Part shown: in pieces, positions 33,624-42,252 of the stretch | Position numbering within the stretch: position 1 is the first letter of the stretch | Layout of the letters: each line of letters opens with the position of its first letter | NCBI RefSeq assembly: GCF_036116635.1 | Contig: NZ_CP107995.1 | Span: 9,424,001-9,488,000, forward strand | DNA: 64,000 nucleotides | Source: Amycolatopsis sp. NBC_00345 | GTDB taxonomy: Bacteria > Actinomycetota > Actinomycetes > Mycobacteriales > Pseudonocardiaceae | Direction of reading: 5' to 3' | Program-made: the position numbers and the translations under genes | Notes under the pieces: model-generated | What the model was told of the DNA's origin: nothing | Seen by the model: only the letters and a program-made list of their open reading frames with translations | Databases searched by the model: none

Positions 33624-35051
33624 CTACAACGTAACCCCAGTCAAAACAGTAACCCGCTCCTCAGTCAGATCAGCCATAGCGGCCCCCGGCCCCTCACGCC
33701 CAACACCAGAATCCTTAACCCCGCCATAAGGCATCTGATCAGCCCGAAAGCTAGGCACGTCACCCACCAAAACCCCACCAACCTTCAACCGAGCAGACAC
33801 GTCAAAAGCCGTAGGAAGATCCCGAGTAAACACACCAGCCTGCAACCCAAACCGCGAAGCATTGATCCGCGCAACCCCCTCGCCCACAGAGGACACCCGA
33901 ACCAAAGAAATCACCGGCCCGAAAACCTCCTCAGCCATCACCAACGCATCCTCAGGCACATCCGCCAACACGGTCGGCTCCACAGCGGCCCCAGAACGCC
34001 CACCCCCAGCCAGCAGAGTCCCACCAGCAGCCACCGCCTCCGAAACCCACGATGAAACCCGCACAGCAGCCGCCTCATTGATCAACGGCCCAACGTCCAC
34101 CCCCTCCTCCCGCGGATCACCCGTCCGCAGCCCCGCGACCTGCGCCAGCACCTTCTCCCGCAACGCATCGTAAACGTCGGTGTGCACATAAACCCGCTGC
34201 ACCGAGATACAAGACTGCCCAGCCTGATACATACCAAACGTAGCAATCCGCTCAGCCGCGAAGTCCAGGTCCGTCCAATCCGGACACACCAGAACGGCAC
34301 CGTTCCCACCCAGCTCCAACGCCACATGCTTACGCGGCACGCTCTCGCGGATACTCCAGCCGACCGGCACCGACCCGGTAAACGAAACCACCGGCAGCCG
34401 AGGATCCTTAACCAGTTCGGCGGTCTCCTCATTGCCAATGGGCAGAATCGACCAACTCCCAGCAGGCAACCCCGTCTCGGCCAGGATCTCGCCAAGCAAC
34501 AACGCAGTCAACGGCGTCGCAGGCGCGGGCTTGAGCACGATCGGCGCCCCAACCGCAATCGCCGGCGCTACTTTGTGCGCCACCAAGTTCAACGGGAAGT
34601 TGAACGGTGTAATCCCCAGCACCGGCCCGCGCGGCACCCGCCGGACCAGCGCGAGCCGTCCCGTTCCACCCGGGTCGGTGTCGAGGCGCTGCAACTCACC
34701 AGAGAACCGCCGGGCCTCCTCGGCCGCCCACCGGAACGTGGACACCGCCCGCCCGACCTCACCACGCGCCCACTTCAACGGCTTACCCGACTCCGCCGTA
34801 ATCAACTGCGCGATCTCTTCGGACCGCGAGTCCAAGCCCCGGGACACCTGGTCCAGCGCGCCCGCCCGGACGTGCGCGGGCAGCGTCGCGAACTCGTCGG
34901 CGACGTCGGCCGCCGCCTGCACGGCCGTCTCGATGTCCGAAGTGGACGGTACGTGGTGCGAACCGGCCTCGCCGCCGTCGTAGGGATGGCGGACGACGGC
35001 GGTGGTGCTGCTGGTCACCGGCTTGCCGGCGACCCAGTAGGGGACGGTCAC
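33624..35051 (-). CDS. Aldehyde dehydrogenase, succinate-semialdehyde dehydrogenase-like
   Basis: A 475-residue NAD(P)-dependent aldehyde dehydrogenase. Visible motifs are ITPFNFPLNLVAHKVAPA, LKPAPATPLTAL (cofactor lysine), VSFTGSVPVGWSI, HVALELGGNGAVLV (general-base Glu) and YQAGQSCISVQRV (nucleophile Cys). Coupled to gabT by a GTGA overlap (35048-35051), it most likely oxidises succinate semialdehyde from GABA to succinate. The last two thirds (about 33624-34500) use G/T-ending codons and a TAG stop, unlike the C/G-ending style of its first third and of gabT, suggesting mosaic origin. Confidence 0.85.
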   Translation of the reverse strand: MTVPYWVAGKPVTSSTTAVVRHPYDGGEAGSHHVPSTSDIETAVQAAADVADEFATLPAHVRAGALDQVSRGLDSRSEEIAQLITAESGKPLKWARGEVGRAVSTFRWAAEEARRFSGELQRLDTDPGGTGRLALVRRVPRGPVLGITPFNFPLNLVAHKVAPAIAVGAPIVLKPAPATPLTALLLGEILAETGLPAGSWSILPIGNEETAELVKDPRLPVVSFTGSVPVGWSIRESVPRKHVALELGGNGAVLVCPDWTDLDFAAERIATFGMYQAGQSCISVQRVYVHTDVYDALREKVLAQVAGLRTGDPREEGVDVGPLINEAAAVRVSSWVSEAVAAGGTLLAGGGRSGAAVEPTVLADVPEDALVMAEEVFGPVISLVRVSSVGEGVARINASRFGLQAGVFTRDLPTAFDVSARLKVGGVLVGDVPSFRADQMPYGGVKDSGVGREGPGAAMADLTEERVTVLTGVTL

Positions 35052-36400
35052 TTGCGGGCCTCCGTGCGGATCGCGTACTCGAGGACGGACAGGCCCTCGT
35101 CGAGCAGTTCGTCGGACAGGGAAAGGGGCGGCAGTAGCCGGACGACGTTGCCGTAGGTGCCGCAGGTCAGGACCACCACGCCGAGCGCGTGGCAGGCCGC
35201 GGCGACGCGTTTGGTCAGATCCGCGTCCGGCTCCACCCCACCCGGCTTCACGAACTCCGCCGCCAGCATCGCGCCGCGCCCGCGCACTTCGCCGATCACG
35301 CCCGTCTCCGCGGCCAGCGCGCGAAGCCGGGGCACGACCTGCTCCTGGATCCGGCGCGCGGACGCCGCCAGGTCCGCCCCGCGCATGGTCTCGATCGAGC
35401 CGAGCGCCGCGGCGCAGGCGATCGGGTTGCCGCCGTAGGTGCCGCCGAGCCCGCCCGGGCCGACGGCGTCGAGCAGCTCCGCGCGCCCGGTCACGGCGGC
35501 GAGCGGCAGGCCGCCCGCGATGCCCTTGGCCGTCGCGATCAGGTCGGGGACCACGTTCTCGTCGGTGGAGGCGAACCAGTCGCCGGTGCGGCAGAAGCCG
35601 GTCTGCACCTCGTCGGCGACGAAGACCACGCCGTTCGCGGAGCACCACGCCGACAGGGCGGGCAGGAAACCGGGTGCGGGCTCGATGAACCCGCCCTCGC
35701 CTTGGATCGGCTCGATCACCACGGCGGCCACCTGGTCGCCGCCGATCTGCTTCTCGATCCGGTCGATCGCGAGGCGCGCGGCCTCGGGGCCGTCCAGCCC
35801 GTCGCGGAACGGGTACGAGCCGGGCACGCGGTAGACCTCGGGCGCGAACGGGCCGAAGCCGTGCTTGTAGGGCACCGACTTCGCGGTCAGCGCCATCGTC
35901 AGGTTGGTCCGGCCGTGGTAGGCGTGGTCGAACACGACCACGGCCTGGCGCCCGGTCGCGGCGCGGGCGATCTTCACCGCGTTCTCCACGGCCTCGGCGC
36001 CGGAGTTGAACAGCACCGACTTCTTCGCGTGGTCGCCAGGGGTCAGCTCTGCCAGCGCTTCGCAGACCTCCACGTAACCCTCGTACGGCGTGACCATGAA
36101 ACAGGTGTGCGTGAACAGCCCGGCCTGCTCGCGGACGTGGTCGACGACCGCGGGCGCGGAGTGGCCGACGTTCGTCACGGCGATGCCGGAGCCGAAGTCG
36201 ATGAGCACGTTGCCGTCGGCGTCGGTCAGCAGCCCGCCGCTCGCGGACGTGATGTACGCGGGCAGCGTGGACGCGACGCCGGCCGCGACGACGTTCGCCC
36301 GGCGTTCCTGCAGCGCGCGCGACGCGGGGCCGGGGATCTCGGTGCGCAGCCTGCGCTGCTGGGGGGCCGGGGCCTGGGGCTCGGCGGCAGTCGTGGTCAC
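35048..36400 (-). CDS. gabT: 4-aminobutyrate aminotransferase
   Basis: A 450-residue class III PLP aminotransferase of the GabT group. Key parts are LIDFGSGIAVTNVGHSAP, FNSGAEAVENAVKIAR (cofactor phosphate), VVFDHAYHGRTNLTMALT, EPIQGEGGF, FVADEVQTGFCRTG and ATAKGIAGGLPLAAVTG with PLP-lysine at about residue 292. It transfers the amino group of GABA to 2-oxoglutarate, yielding succinate semialdehyde for the next gene. GTG at 36400 has AGGAGC upstream. A dispersed palindrome and a divergent PucR regulator lie upstream. Confidence 0.93.
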   Translation of the reverse strand: MTTTAAEPQAPAPQQRRLRTEIPGPASRALQERRANVVAAGVASTLPAYITSASGGLLTDADGNVLIDFGSGIAVTNVGHSAPAVVDHVREQAGLFTHTCFMVTPYEGYVEVCEALAELTPGDHAKKSVLFNSGAEAVENAVKIARAATGRQAVVVFDHAYHGRTNLTMALTAKSVPYKHGFGPFAPEVYRVPGSYPFRDGLDGPEAARLAIDRIEKQIGGDQVAAVVIEPIQGEGGFIEPAPGFLPALSAWCSANGVVFVADEVQTGFCRTGDWFASTDENVVPDLIATAKGIAGGLPLAAVTGRAELLDAVGPGGLGGTYGGNPIACAAALGSIETMRGADLAASARRIQEQVVPRLRALAAETGVIGEVRGRGAMLAAEFVKPGGVEPDADLTKRVAAACHALGVVVLTCGTYGNVVRLLPPLSLSDELLDEGLSVLEYAIRTEARK

Positions 36401-36418
36401 GGGCGCTCCTGGAAGGAC

Positions 36419-36462
36419 TCGTGAGTGTTTATGACGGTTCTAACCGGCATAAACACTCACGA
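36419..36462. repeat. Dispersed palindrome, copy 3 of 6 (divergent intergenic)
   Basis: Core at 36421-36460 with one mismatched pair in the stem (GACGG against CCGGC). It lies between the divergent starts of gabT and pucR, in the promoter region rather than at a gene end. Confidence 0.88.
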
Positions 36463-36549
36463 CGGGCTGGGTCGTTCACCAGGGTGCAGCCGGGAGGGGG
36501 CGGAGTCAGGTGGCCGAGTTGGCCAATTTCGCCGGTAGAGTTGGCCGTT

Positions 36550-37989
36550 ATGGCACTGACCTTGCGCGCGCTGGCCGACGAGCGGCCGCTAGGCCTGCGG
36601 GTGGTCGCCGGGGCCGCGGCGCTGGAGCGGCCGATCGGCTGGGTGCACCCCACCGAGCTGACCGACCCGCAGGCGTTCCTCGAAGGCGGCGAGCTGCTGC
36701 TGACCACCGGCCTCGCGCTGGACGAAGCGACCTCGGCGGCGTACGTCCGACGCCTTGTCGAAGCAGGTGTCGCGGGCCTCGGCTTCGGCGTCGGGCTGAG
36801 CCACGCGCGCGTGCCCGAAGCGCTGGTGACCACGGCGGACGAGGTTGGCCTGCCCGTGCTCGAAGTGCCGCGGAAGACGCCGTTCATCGCGATCACCCGG
36901 GCCGTCTCGCGCGCGGTGGCCGCCGACGAGTACGCCGCCACCGTCCGAGTCGGCCGGGCTCAGCAGGAACTGACCCGGACGGCGGTCGGCAAGGGCGGCG
37001 CCGGGGGCGTGGTCCGCCGGCTGGCGCGGCTCGTCGACGCCTGGGTGGTGCTGTTCGACTCCGCCGGCCGGGTGACCGAGGCCGCGCCCGCCGCCGCCCG
37101 CGCGCACGGCGAACGCCTTGACGTCGCCGGGCTTCGCGCGGGCACCCGTGTGGTGCCGCTCGGCGACGACGAGGTCGTGCTCCAGACCCTGCACACGCGC
37201 GGTGCGCTGGCGGTCGGGCGAAAGGAGCCGCTCGACGCGCCGGGGCGGCACATCGTCAACACCGCCGTCTCGCTGCTTTCCCTTGCCCTGGAACAGGATC
37301 GCGCCCAGCACGCCGCGCTGTCCCGGCTGCGCACCGGCCTGCTGGAGCTGCTGGTGGCAGGGCAGGAGGACCTCGCGCTGGACGTCCTGCGCACCGTGCA
37401 GGAGGTGCCGCCACGGCCGTGGACGGTGCTCGCCCTGTCCGGCGCGAAAGGCCAACGCAACGTGCTGTACGACCGGCTCGAAACCGTTGCGGGGCAAGTG
37501 TTCTTCGCCCACCGCGACGCGCTGCTGGTCGCGGTGACCGACGACGTGGACCGAGTGGTGACCGCGGCCCAGGGCGTCGGCGAGTTCCACGTGGGCGTCG
37601 CCGAGGCGGACGGTTTCGCCACTGCCCTGCACCAGGCGGGCGAGGCGGCCGCCGCCGCGCGCACCACCGGCGTCCCGCTCGTCCGCTACGCCGACCATGC
37701 CGGCCGTGGACTGCTCGGACTGCTGGAACCCGAAGCGGCGCAAGCGTTTTCGGCGCAACTGCTCGCCCCGCTGCGCGCCTTCGACGCGACCGGCCGCGGG
37801 GACCTGGAGACGTCGTTGCGCGGCTGGCTCGAACACCACGGCCACTGGGACCTCGCCGCGACGAAGCTCGGCGTGCACCGGCACACGCTGCGCAACCGCG
37901 TGACGAAGGCGGGCGAGCTGCTCGGCCGGGACCTCGACTCGCCCGGCGTACGCGCCGAACTCTGGCTGGCGCTGCAGGTCAGGTCGTGA
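36550..37989 (+). CDS. PucR-family transcriptional regulator
   Basis: A 479-residue regulator with the PucR layout: N-terminal purine-catabolism sensor domain (DPQAFLEGGELLLTTGLAL, GLGFGVGLSHARVPEALV), a central GGDEF-like domain and a C-terminal PucR helix-turn-helix (WDLAATKLGVHRHTLRNRV). PucR proteins commonly activate catabolic operons; divergence from gabT suggests GABA or polyamine control, by analogy with GabR-type activators. ATG at 36550 is preferred since longer frames would translate the palindrome. GAGTTGGCC occurs twice in the 35 bases before the start, a possible autoregulatory site. Its 3' end overlaps the cache gene by 11 bases. Confidence 0.87.
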   Translation: MALTLRALADERPLGLRVVAGAAALERPIGWVHPTELTDPQAFLEGGELLLTTGLALDEATSAAYVRRLVEAGVAGLGFGVGLSHARVPEALVTTADEVGLPVLEVPRKTPFIAITRAVSRAVAADEYAATVRVGRAQQELTRTAVGKGGAGGVVRRLARLVDAWVVLFDSAGRVTEAAPAAARAHGERLDVAGLRAGTRVVPLGDDEVVLQTLHTRGALAVGRKEPLDAPGRHIVNTAVSLLSLALEQDRAQHAALSRLRTGLLELLVAGQEDLALDVLRTVQEVPPRPWTVLALSGAKGQRNVLYDRLETVAGQVFFAHRDALLVAVTDDVDRVVTAAQGVGEFHVGVAEADGFATALHQAGEAAAAARTTGVPLVRYADHAGRGLLGLLEPEAAQAFSAQLLAPLRAFDATGRGDLETSLRGWLEHHGHWDLAATKLGVHRHTLRNRVTKAGELLGRDLDSPGVRAELWLALQVRS

Positions 37990-38719
37990 CGAGCAGCGCG
38001 ATCGGCGAGTCCCCGCAGCGGCGCAGGGTCAGGCCGCCGTCGGTGGTGTACGGCTCGGCGCCGGAAGCCCACCAGGCCGGCACGTCGACCGCCCGCACCA
38101 GCGAGCCCGTCGCCTGCCGGACGCTGTTGGACACGATCACCCGGCCCTGCGCGTTCAGCAGCGCCGCCTCGCGGCCGAGCGACCGCAGCCGACGACGCAC
38201 CGTGCGCTCGAACTCGCGCACGTACACGTCCGCGCCGACAACGCCGGCGAAGCCCTCTCGCTCGACCGGCAGCGTGAAGGTGAGCGTGTACTCGTCGGTG
38301 CAGAGGTAGTCGACGTACGGGCCGTTGATGTGCCGTCGACCGCTGTCGCGCGGCACCGTGAACCACGATTGGCGCGTGTAGTCGAGGAAGTTCTCGCTGT
38401 CCGGGTCAAGGGAAATGAACAGCTGCTCCGGCGGCTCGCCCTCTTCGGCGGCGCTGGTCCACCACTCGAAGCCGAACTCCTGGTCGGACAGCACGTGTGG
38501 CGCGCTGACGAAGCCGGCGCCGATGACCAGGCCGCCGAGGGCCTCGATGACCTGCGGCCGGATGCGGTGCAGGGCAGCCGACGTCGAGCCGTCCGGCTCG
38601 GCGAGCAGGGACTCGGCGGCGGCCAGCACCGGCTTCAGGCGCTCGAAGATTTCTTCCACCAGCGCAGATACCTGGGCCACGACTTCATCGCCGGTCAGCG
38701 TTGGGGTGTCGTTCACCAT
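37979..38719 (-). CDS. Soluble cache-domain sensor protein
   Basis: A 246-residue protein without signal peptide or membrane helix. The N-terminal 80 residues are helical (EEIFERLKPVLAAAESLLAE). The rest fits a PAS-like cache fold: FEWWTSAAEEGEPPEQLFIS, DYTRQSWFTVPRDSGRRHIN, GPYVDYLCTDEYTLTFTLPV and GVVGADVYVREFERTVRR. Cache domains normally sit outside the membrane and bind amines or amino acids; a cytosolic free-standing form next to polyamine genes suggests a ligand-binding adaptor. ATG at 38719 has GAGGTGAG upstream. It overlaps pucR tail to tail by 11 bases. Confidence 0.75.
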   Translation of the reverse strand: MVNDTPTLTGDEVVAQVSALVEEIFERLKPVLAAAESLLAEPDGSTSAALHRIRPQVIEALGGLVIGAGFVSAPHVLSDQEFGFEWWTSAAEEGEPPEQLFISLDPDSENFLDYTRQSWFTVPRDSGRRHINGPYVDYLCTDEYTLTFTLPVEREGFAGVVGADVYVREFERTVRRRLRSLGREAALLNAQGRVIVSNSVRQATGSLVRAVDVPAWWASGAEPYTTDGGLTLRRCGDSPIALLVTT

Positions 38720-38764
38720 GCTCACCTCGGATGCGGGGTCATCAGAGCTTACGGCGTTTCGAGA

Positions 38765-38845
38765 CATACCAAAAAGGCCGGAAGCAAGCCGACCGGGACA
38801 GGTGACATAGTGGCACGAACTGCTTGCTTCCGGTCGGTTTGGTAT
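38765..38845. promoter_or_regulatory. Long imperfect inverted repeat between GntR and cache genes
   Basis: Two 24-base arms (about 38766-38789 and 38822-38845) pair with three mismatches: ATACCAAA ... CCGGAAGCAAGC against its complement, 32 bases apart. It directly abuts the 3' end of the GntR gene and precedes the cache gene. It may be a terminator or two opposed binding sites for the local GntR or PucR protein. Confidence 0.55.
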
Positions 38846-39583
38846 CTATTGGCACTGTAAGTGCAGATCGGCTAGCCGGTCCAGTGCGCCCAGTATGTGT
38901 TCCTCGGTGAGCTTCCTGGCCAGGTCGCCGTCCGCGGCGGCGATCGCCGTGACGATCGCGCGGTGCTCAGCGTAGGCCTGCTGGGAACCCTCCTCGCCGC
39001 CGAGGGGCACCCAGAGCAACCCCCCGCGTTCGCCCTGCAACTGAACTTCCTGGTTGGTGAGCCGCGGCGACTGCGCGGCCGCCGCCACCTCCAGGTGGAA
39101 GTGCCGCTCGGCGCGCGTCGCGTCAGGCCCGGCGGCGTCGAGCAGGTCCTCGCCGGCCAGCCGCAGCCGTTCGAGGTCCTCAGGGGAGCTGCGCTCGGCG
39201 GCGAGCTTGGCCGCGGAGCCGGCGACGGCGAGGTAGTGGTCGCCGAAGTCGCGCAGGTCCGCGAGCGAGACCAGGCGCAGGCGCTCGGCCCACGAACTCG
39301 GCGCCGGCCACGCGGGTGTGCGCACGAAGCTGCCGCCGCCCCGTCCGCGGCGCGTCTCGACCAGCCCCTGGTGGCGCAGGACCGCGAGCGCCTCTCGCAC
39401 CGTGACCGTGGAGACGCGGAACTGCGCGGCCAGCTCGACCTCGCTCGGCAGCTGCTCGGCGTCGTCGAGCAGGCCGAGGGTGATGGCGTCCAGCAGCCGC
39501 GCCGCCACCGCCTCAGCCCGGCCGAGCTGGTCCAGCGGCGCGAACATGGCCAGTCGCGCGTTGTGCGGCATCTCCTTGCGCAT
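38846..39583 (-). CDS. GntR-family (FadR subfamily) regulator of the polyamine locus
   Basis: A 245-residue regulator with an N-terminal winged helix (LPSEVELAAQFRVSTVTVRE, ALAVLRHQGLVETRRGRGGG) and a C-terminal FCD-type helical domain (HFHLEVAAAAQSPRLTNQEV, YAEHRAIVTAIAAADGDLA). The gene is divergent from the aminobutyraldehyde dehydrogenase-pot operon and precedes the cache gene, so it probably controls one or both. The ATG at 39583 is used; a second ATG four codons later has its AAGGAG too close. Ligand is unknown. Confidence 0.87.
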   Translation of the reverse strand: MRKEMPHNARLAMFAPLDQLGRAEAVAARLLDAITLGLLDDAEQLPSEVELAAQFRVSTVTVREALAVLRHQGLVETRRGRGGGSFVRTPAWPAPSSWAERLRLVSLADLRDFGDHYLAVAGSAAKLAAERSSPEDLERLRLAGEDLLDAAGPDATRAERHFHLEVAAAAQSPRLTNQEVQLQGERGGLLWVPLGGEEGSQQAYAEHRAIVTAIAAADGDLARKLTEEHILGALDRLADLHLQCQ

Positions 39584-39694
39584 GAGTCCACCCGTCTCGC
39601 ACCTGCGATTGAGTCAATCCTGCCCCAAAGTCTTGTGATTTGAAATATGGAGTTATATGTTTCAGCCTGCCACGGAGAGTCAGGAGGCGTACGC

Positions 39695-41116
39695 GTGCAG
39701 GAATTGAAGCACTACGTCGGCGGGAAGTTCGTCGACTCCCTGTCCGGCGAGGTCGCCGAGATCATCGATCCGGTGACCGGGCGCCCGTACTGCACCGCTC
39801 CGGTGGCCGGCGCCGAGGACGTCGACCGCGCGCTGAAGGCCGCCGCGGAGGCGTTCGAGAGCTGGCGGGAGACCACTCCGGCCCAGCGCCAGCTCGCGTT
39901 GCTGAAGATCGCCGACGCCGTCGAGGCCCGCGGGGAGGAGATCATCCGCGTCGAGTCCGCGAACACCGGGAAGCCGGTGGCGCTGACGATGTCGGAGGAG
40001 CTGCCGATGATCGTCGACCAGCTGCGCTTCTTCGCCGGCGCCGCGCGGGTGCTGGAAGGCCGGTCGGCGGGGGAGTACATGGAGGGCCACACGTCCTTCA
40101 TCCGCCGCGAGCCGGTGGGCGTCTGCGCCCAGGTGACGCCGTGGAACTACCCGCTGCTGATGGCCATCTGGAAGATCGCGCCCGCGTTGGCGGCGGGGAA
40201 CACGATCGTGCTCAAGCCATCCGACACCACACCCGCGTCGACGCTGCTGCTCGCCGAGATCTGCGGCGAGTTCCTGCCTCCGGGCGTGTTCAACGTCGTG
40301 TGCGGCGACCGCGACACCGGCCGCGCGCTGGTGGAGCACGAGATCCCGGCGATGGTGTCGATCACCGGCTCCGTCCGCGCGGGCATCGAGGTGGCCGCCG
40401 CCGCGGCCCGCGACGTCAAGCGCGTGCACCTCGAGCTCGGCGGCAAGGCCCCGGTGCTCGTCTTCGAAGACGCCGACCTCGACCTCGCGGCCGAGACGAT
40501 CGCGATGGCCGGCTACTTCAACGGCGGCCAGGACTGCACCGCCGCCACCCGCGTGCTCGTCTCCGACGACGTGCACGACACCTTCATCGCCGCGCTCACC
40601 CGCCAGGCCGAGGCGACCAAGACCGGTCTGCCGGACGACGACACCGTCGCCTATGGCCCGCTGAACAACGCCGCGCAGCTGGAAAAGGTGTCCGGCTTCG
40701 TGGACCGCCTGCCCGAGCACGCCACCGTCCACTGTGGAGGGCGACGGGCCGGCGACGAGGGCTACTTCTACGAGGCCACCGTGGTTTCCGGCGTCACGCA
40801 GGACGACGAGATCACGCAGAACGAGGTGTTCGGCCCGGTCATCACCGTGCAGCGGTTCACCGACGAGGCCGACGCGGTGAAGGCCGCGAACGGCGTGCCG
40901 TACGGGCTGGCGTCCTCGGTGTGGACCAAGGACCACCAGCGGGCCATGCGGGTGTCGGCCAAGCTCGACTTCGGCTGCGTGTGGATCAACACCCACATCC
41001 CGCTGGTCGCCGAGATGCCGCACGGCGGGTTCAAGAAGTCGGGCTACGGCAAGGATCTCTCGCTCTACGGCCTCGAGGACTACACCCGCGTCAAGCACGT
41101 GATGAGCGCGCTGTAA
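39695..41116 (+). CDS. Gamma-aminobutyraldehyde dehydrogenase
   Basis: A 473-residue aldehyde dehydrogenase that would convert 4-aminobutanal from putrescine to GABA. It starts VQELKHYVGGKFVDSLSGE, typical of the PatD/aminobutyraldehyde group. It carries VTPWNYPLLMAIWKIAPALA, LKPSDTTPASTLL, SITGSVRAGIEVA, HLELGGKAPVLVF (general base) and FNGGQDCTAATRV (nucleophile Cys). GTG at 39695 has AGGAGG nine bases upstream. It is the first gene of an operon with potA, potD and the permeases, which ties substrate uptake to oxidation. The amine-oxidising enzyme that makes the aldehyde is not in the window. Confidence 0.9.
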   Translation: MQELKHYVGGKFVDSLSGEVAEIIDPVTGRPYCTAPVAGAEDVDRALKAAAEAFESWRETTPAQRQLALLKIADAVEARGEEIIRVESANTGKPVALTMSEELPMIVDQLRFFAGAARVLEGRSAGEYMEGHTSFIRREPVGVCAQVTPWNYPLLMAIWKIAPALAAGNTIVLKPSDTTPASTLLLAEICGEFLPPGVFNVVCGDRDTGRALVEHEIPAMVSITGSVRAGIEVAAAAARDVKRVHLELGGKAPVLVFEDADLDLAAETIAMAGYFNGGQDCTAATRVLVSDDVHDTFIAALTRQAEATKTGLPDDDTVAYGPLNNAAQLEKVSGFVDRLPEHATVHCGGRRAGDEGYFYEATVVSGVTQDDEITQNEVFGPVITVQRFTDEADAVKAANGVPYGLASSVWTKDHQRAMRVSAKLDFGCVWINTHIPLVAEMPHGGFKKSGYGKDLSLYGLEDYTRVKHVMSAL

Positions 41117-41147
41117 CCGAGACCGGAACGACGCCGAAAGGCCCGCC

Positions 41148-42227
41148 ATGCCCCACCAAGCCCCCTCGACGGCCCCCCGCGCCGGTGCCGCGCGGACCCC
41201 GGGAACCGGCCCGGCGATCCGGCTCACCGGACTGCAGAAGCACTTCGCCGAAGTTCGCGCGGTCGACGGCGTCGACCTCGACATCCCGCCCGGCGAGTTC
41301 TTCTCGATGCTCGGCCCGTCCGGCTCCGGGAAGACGACCGTGCTGCGGTTGATCGCCGGGTTCGAACTGCCCACCGCGGGCGGCATCGAGCTGGACGGCC
41401 GCGACGTCAGCCGGCTCGCGCCGTTCGACCGTGACGTGAACACGGTTTTCCAGGACTACGCGCTCTTCCCGCACATGTCCGTGCAGCAGAACGTCGAGTA
41501 CGGCCTGCGAGTGAAGGGCGTCGGCAAGGCCGAGCGCCACCGTCGCGCGGAAGAAGCGCTGCGCACGGTGCGGCTGGAGGAGTACGGGCGGCGGAAGCCG
41601 TCACAGCTCTCCGGCGGCCAGCGTCAGCGGGTCGCGCTCGCCCGCGCCTTGGTAAATCGCCCGAAAGTGTTATTGCTTGACGAGCCCTTGGGCGCGTTGG
41701 ATCTCAAACTGCGTCAAGCGATGCAAGTCGAGCTGAAACAGATCCAGCGCGAAGTCGGCATCACGTTCGTCTTCGTGACGCACGACCAGGACGAGGCCCT
41801 GACGATGAGCGACCGCATCGCGGTGTTCAACGCCGGGCGGATCGAGCAGGTCGGCACCCCCGTGGAGGTGTACGAGAAGCCGGCGACCGCGTTCGTGGCC
41901 GGTTTCGTCGGCACGTCCAACCTGCTCAGTGGCCGCGGAGCGGAGGCGGTGATCGGCCGTCCGGGTGTTTACAGCATCCGGCCGGAGAAGATCACCATCG
42001 ACGGAAACCTGGCTTCACCAGCGGGTCCCGGCGAGACGAGCGCGACCGGAATCGTCACGGATGTCGTATACGCCGGGTCCACAGTGCGCTACGCTGTCGC
42101 GCTCGACGCGGGGGGCCAGTTGTCCGTTGTCCGCCAGAACACCAGTGATCCGACCGAGTTCGCCGATGGCCGGGTTCGGCTGAGCTGGCGCCGCGAACAC
42201 AGTTTCCGGGTCCCCGAAGCCGGTTAG
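41148..42227 (+). CDS. potA: Spermidine/putrescine ABC transporter ATP-binding protein
   Basis: A 359-residue ABC ATPase of the PotA/FbpC group. Walker A GPSGSGKTT, Q-loop FQDYALFPHMSV, signature LSGGQRQRVALARAL, Walker B VLLLDEPLGALDLKLRQ and switch VTHDQDEALTMSDR are intact. A C-terminal TOBE-type domain follows (YSIRPEKITIDGN). It powers the PotB-PotC channel. The N-terminal 20 residues are a Pro/Ala-rich extension. A short stretch around Walker B (about 41645-41760) has more A/T-ending codons than its surroundings. Confidence 0.92.
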   Translation: MPHQAPSTAPRAGAARTPGTGPAIRLTGLQKHFAEVRAVDGVDLDIPPGEFFSMLGPSGSGKTTVLRLIAGFELPTAGGIELDGRDVSRLAPFDRDVNTVFQDYALFPHMSVQQNVEYGLRVKGVGKAERHRRAEEALRTVRLEEYGRRKPSQLSGGQRQRVALARALVNRPKVLLLDEPLGALDLKLRQAMQVELKQIQREVGITFVFVTHDQDEALTMSDRIAVFNAGRIEQVGTPVEVYEKPATAFVAGFVGTSNLLSGRGAEAVIGRPGVYSIRPEKITIDGNLASPAGPGETSATGIVTDVVYAGSTVRYAVALDAGGQLSVVRQNTSDPTEFADGRVRLSWRREHSFRVPEAG

Positions 42228-42252
42228 TCCTCACGGGAAGGTTTCTCTCGAC

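Noticed and set aside
36421..36549. N-terminal extension of the PucR regulator
   Set aside because: It again reads through a palindrome copy; ATG at 36550 begins the conserved domain.
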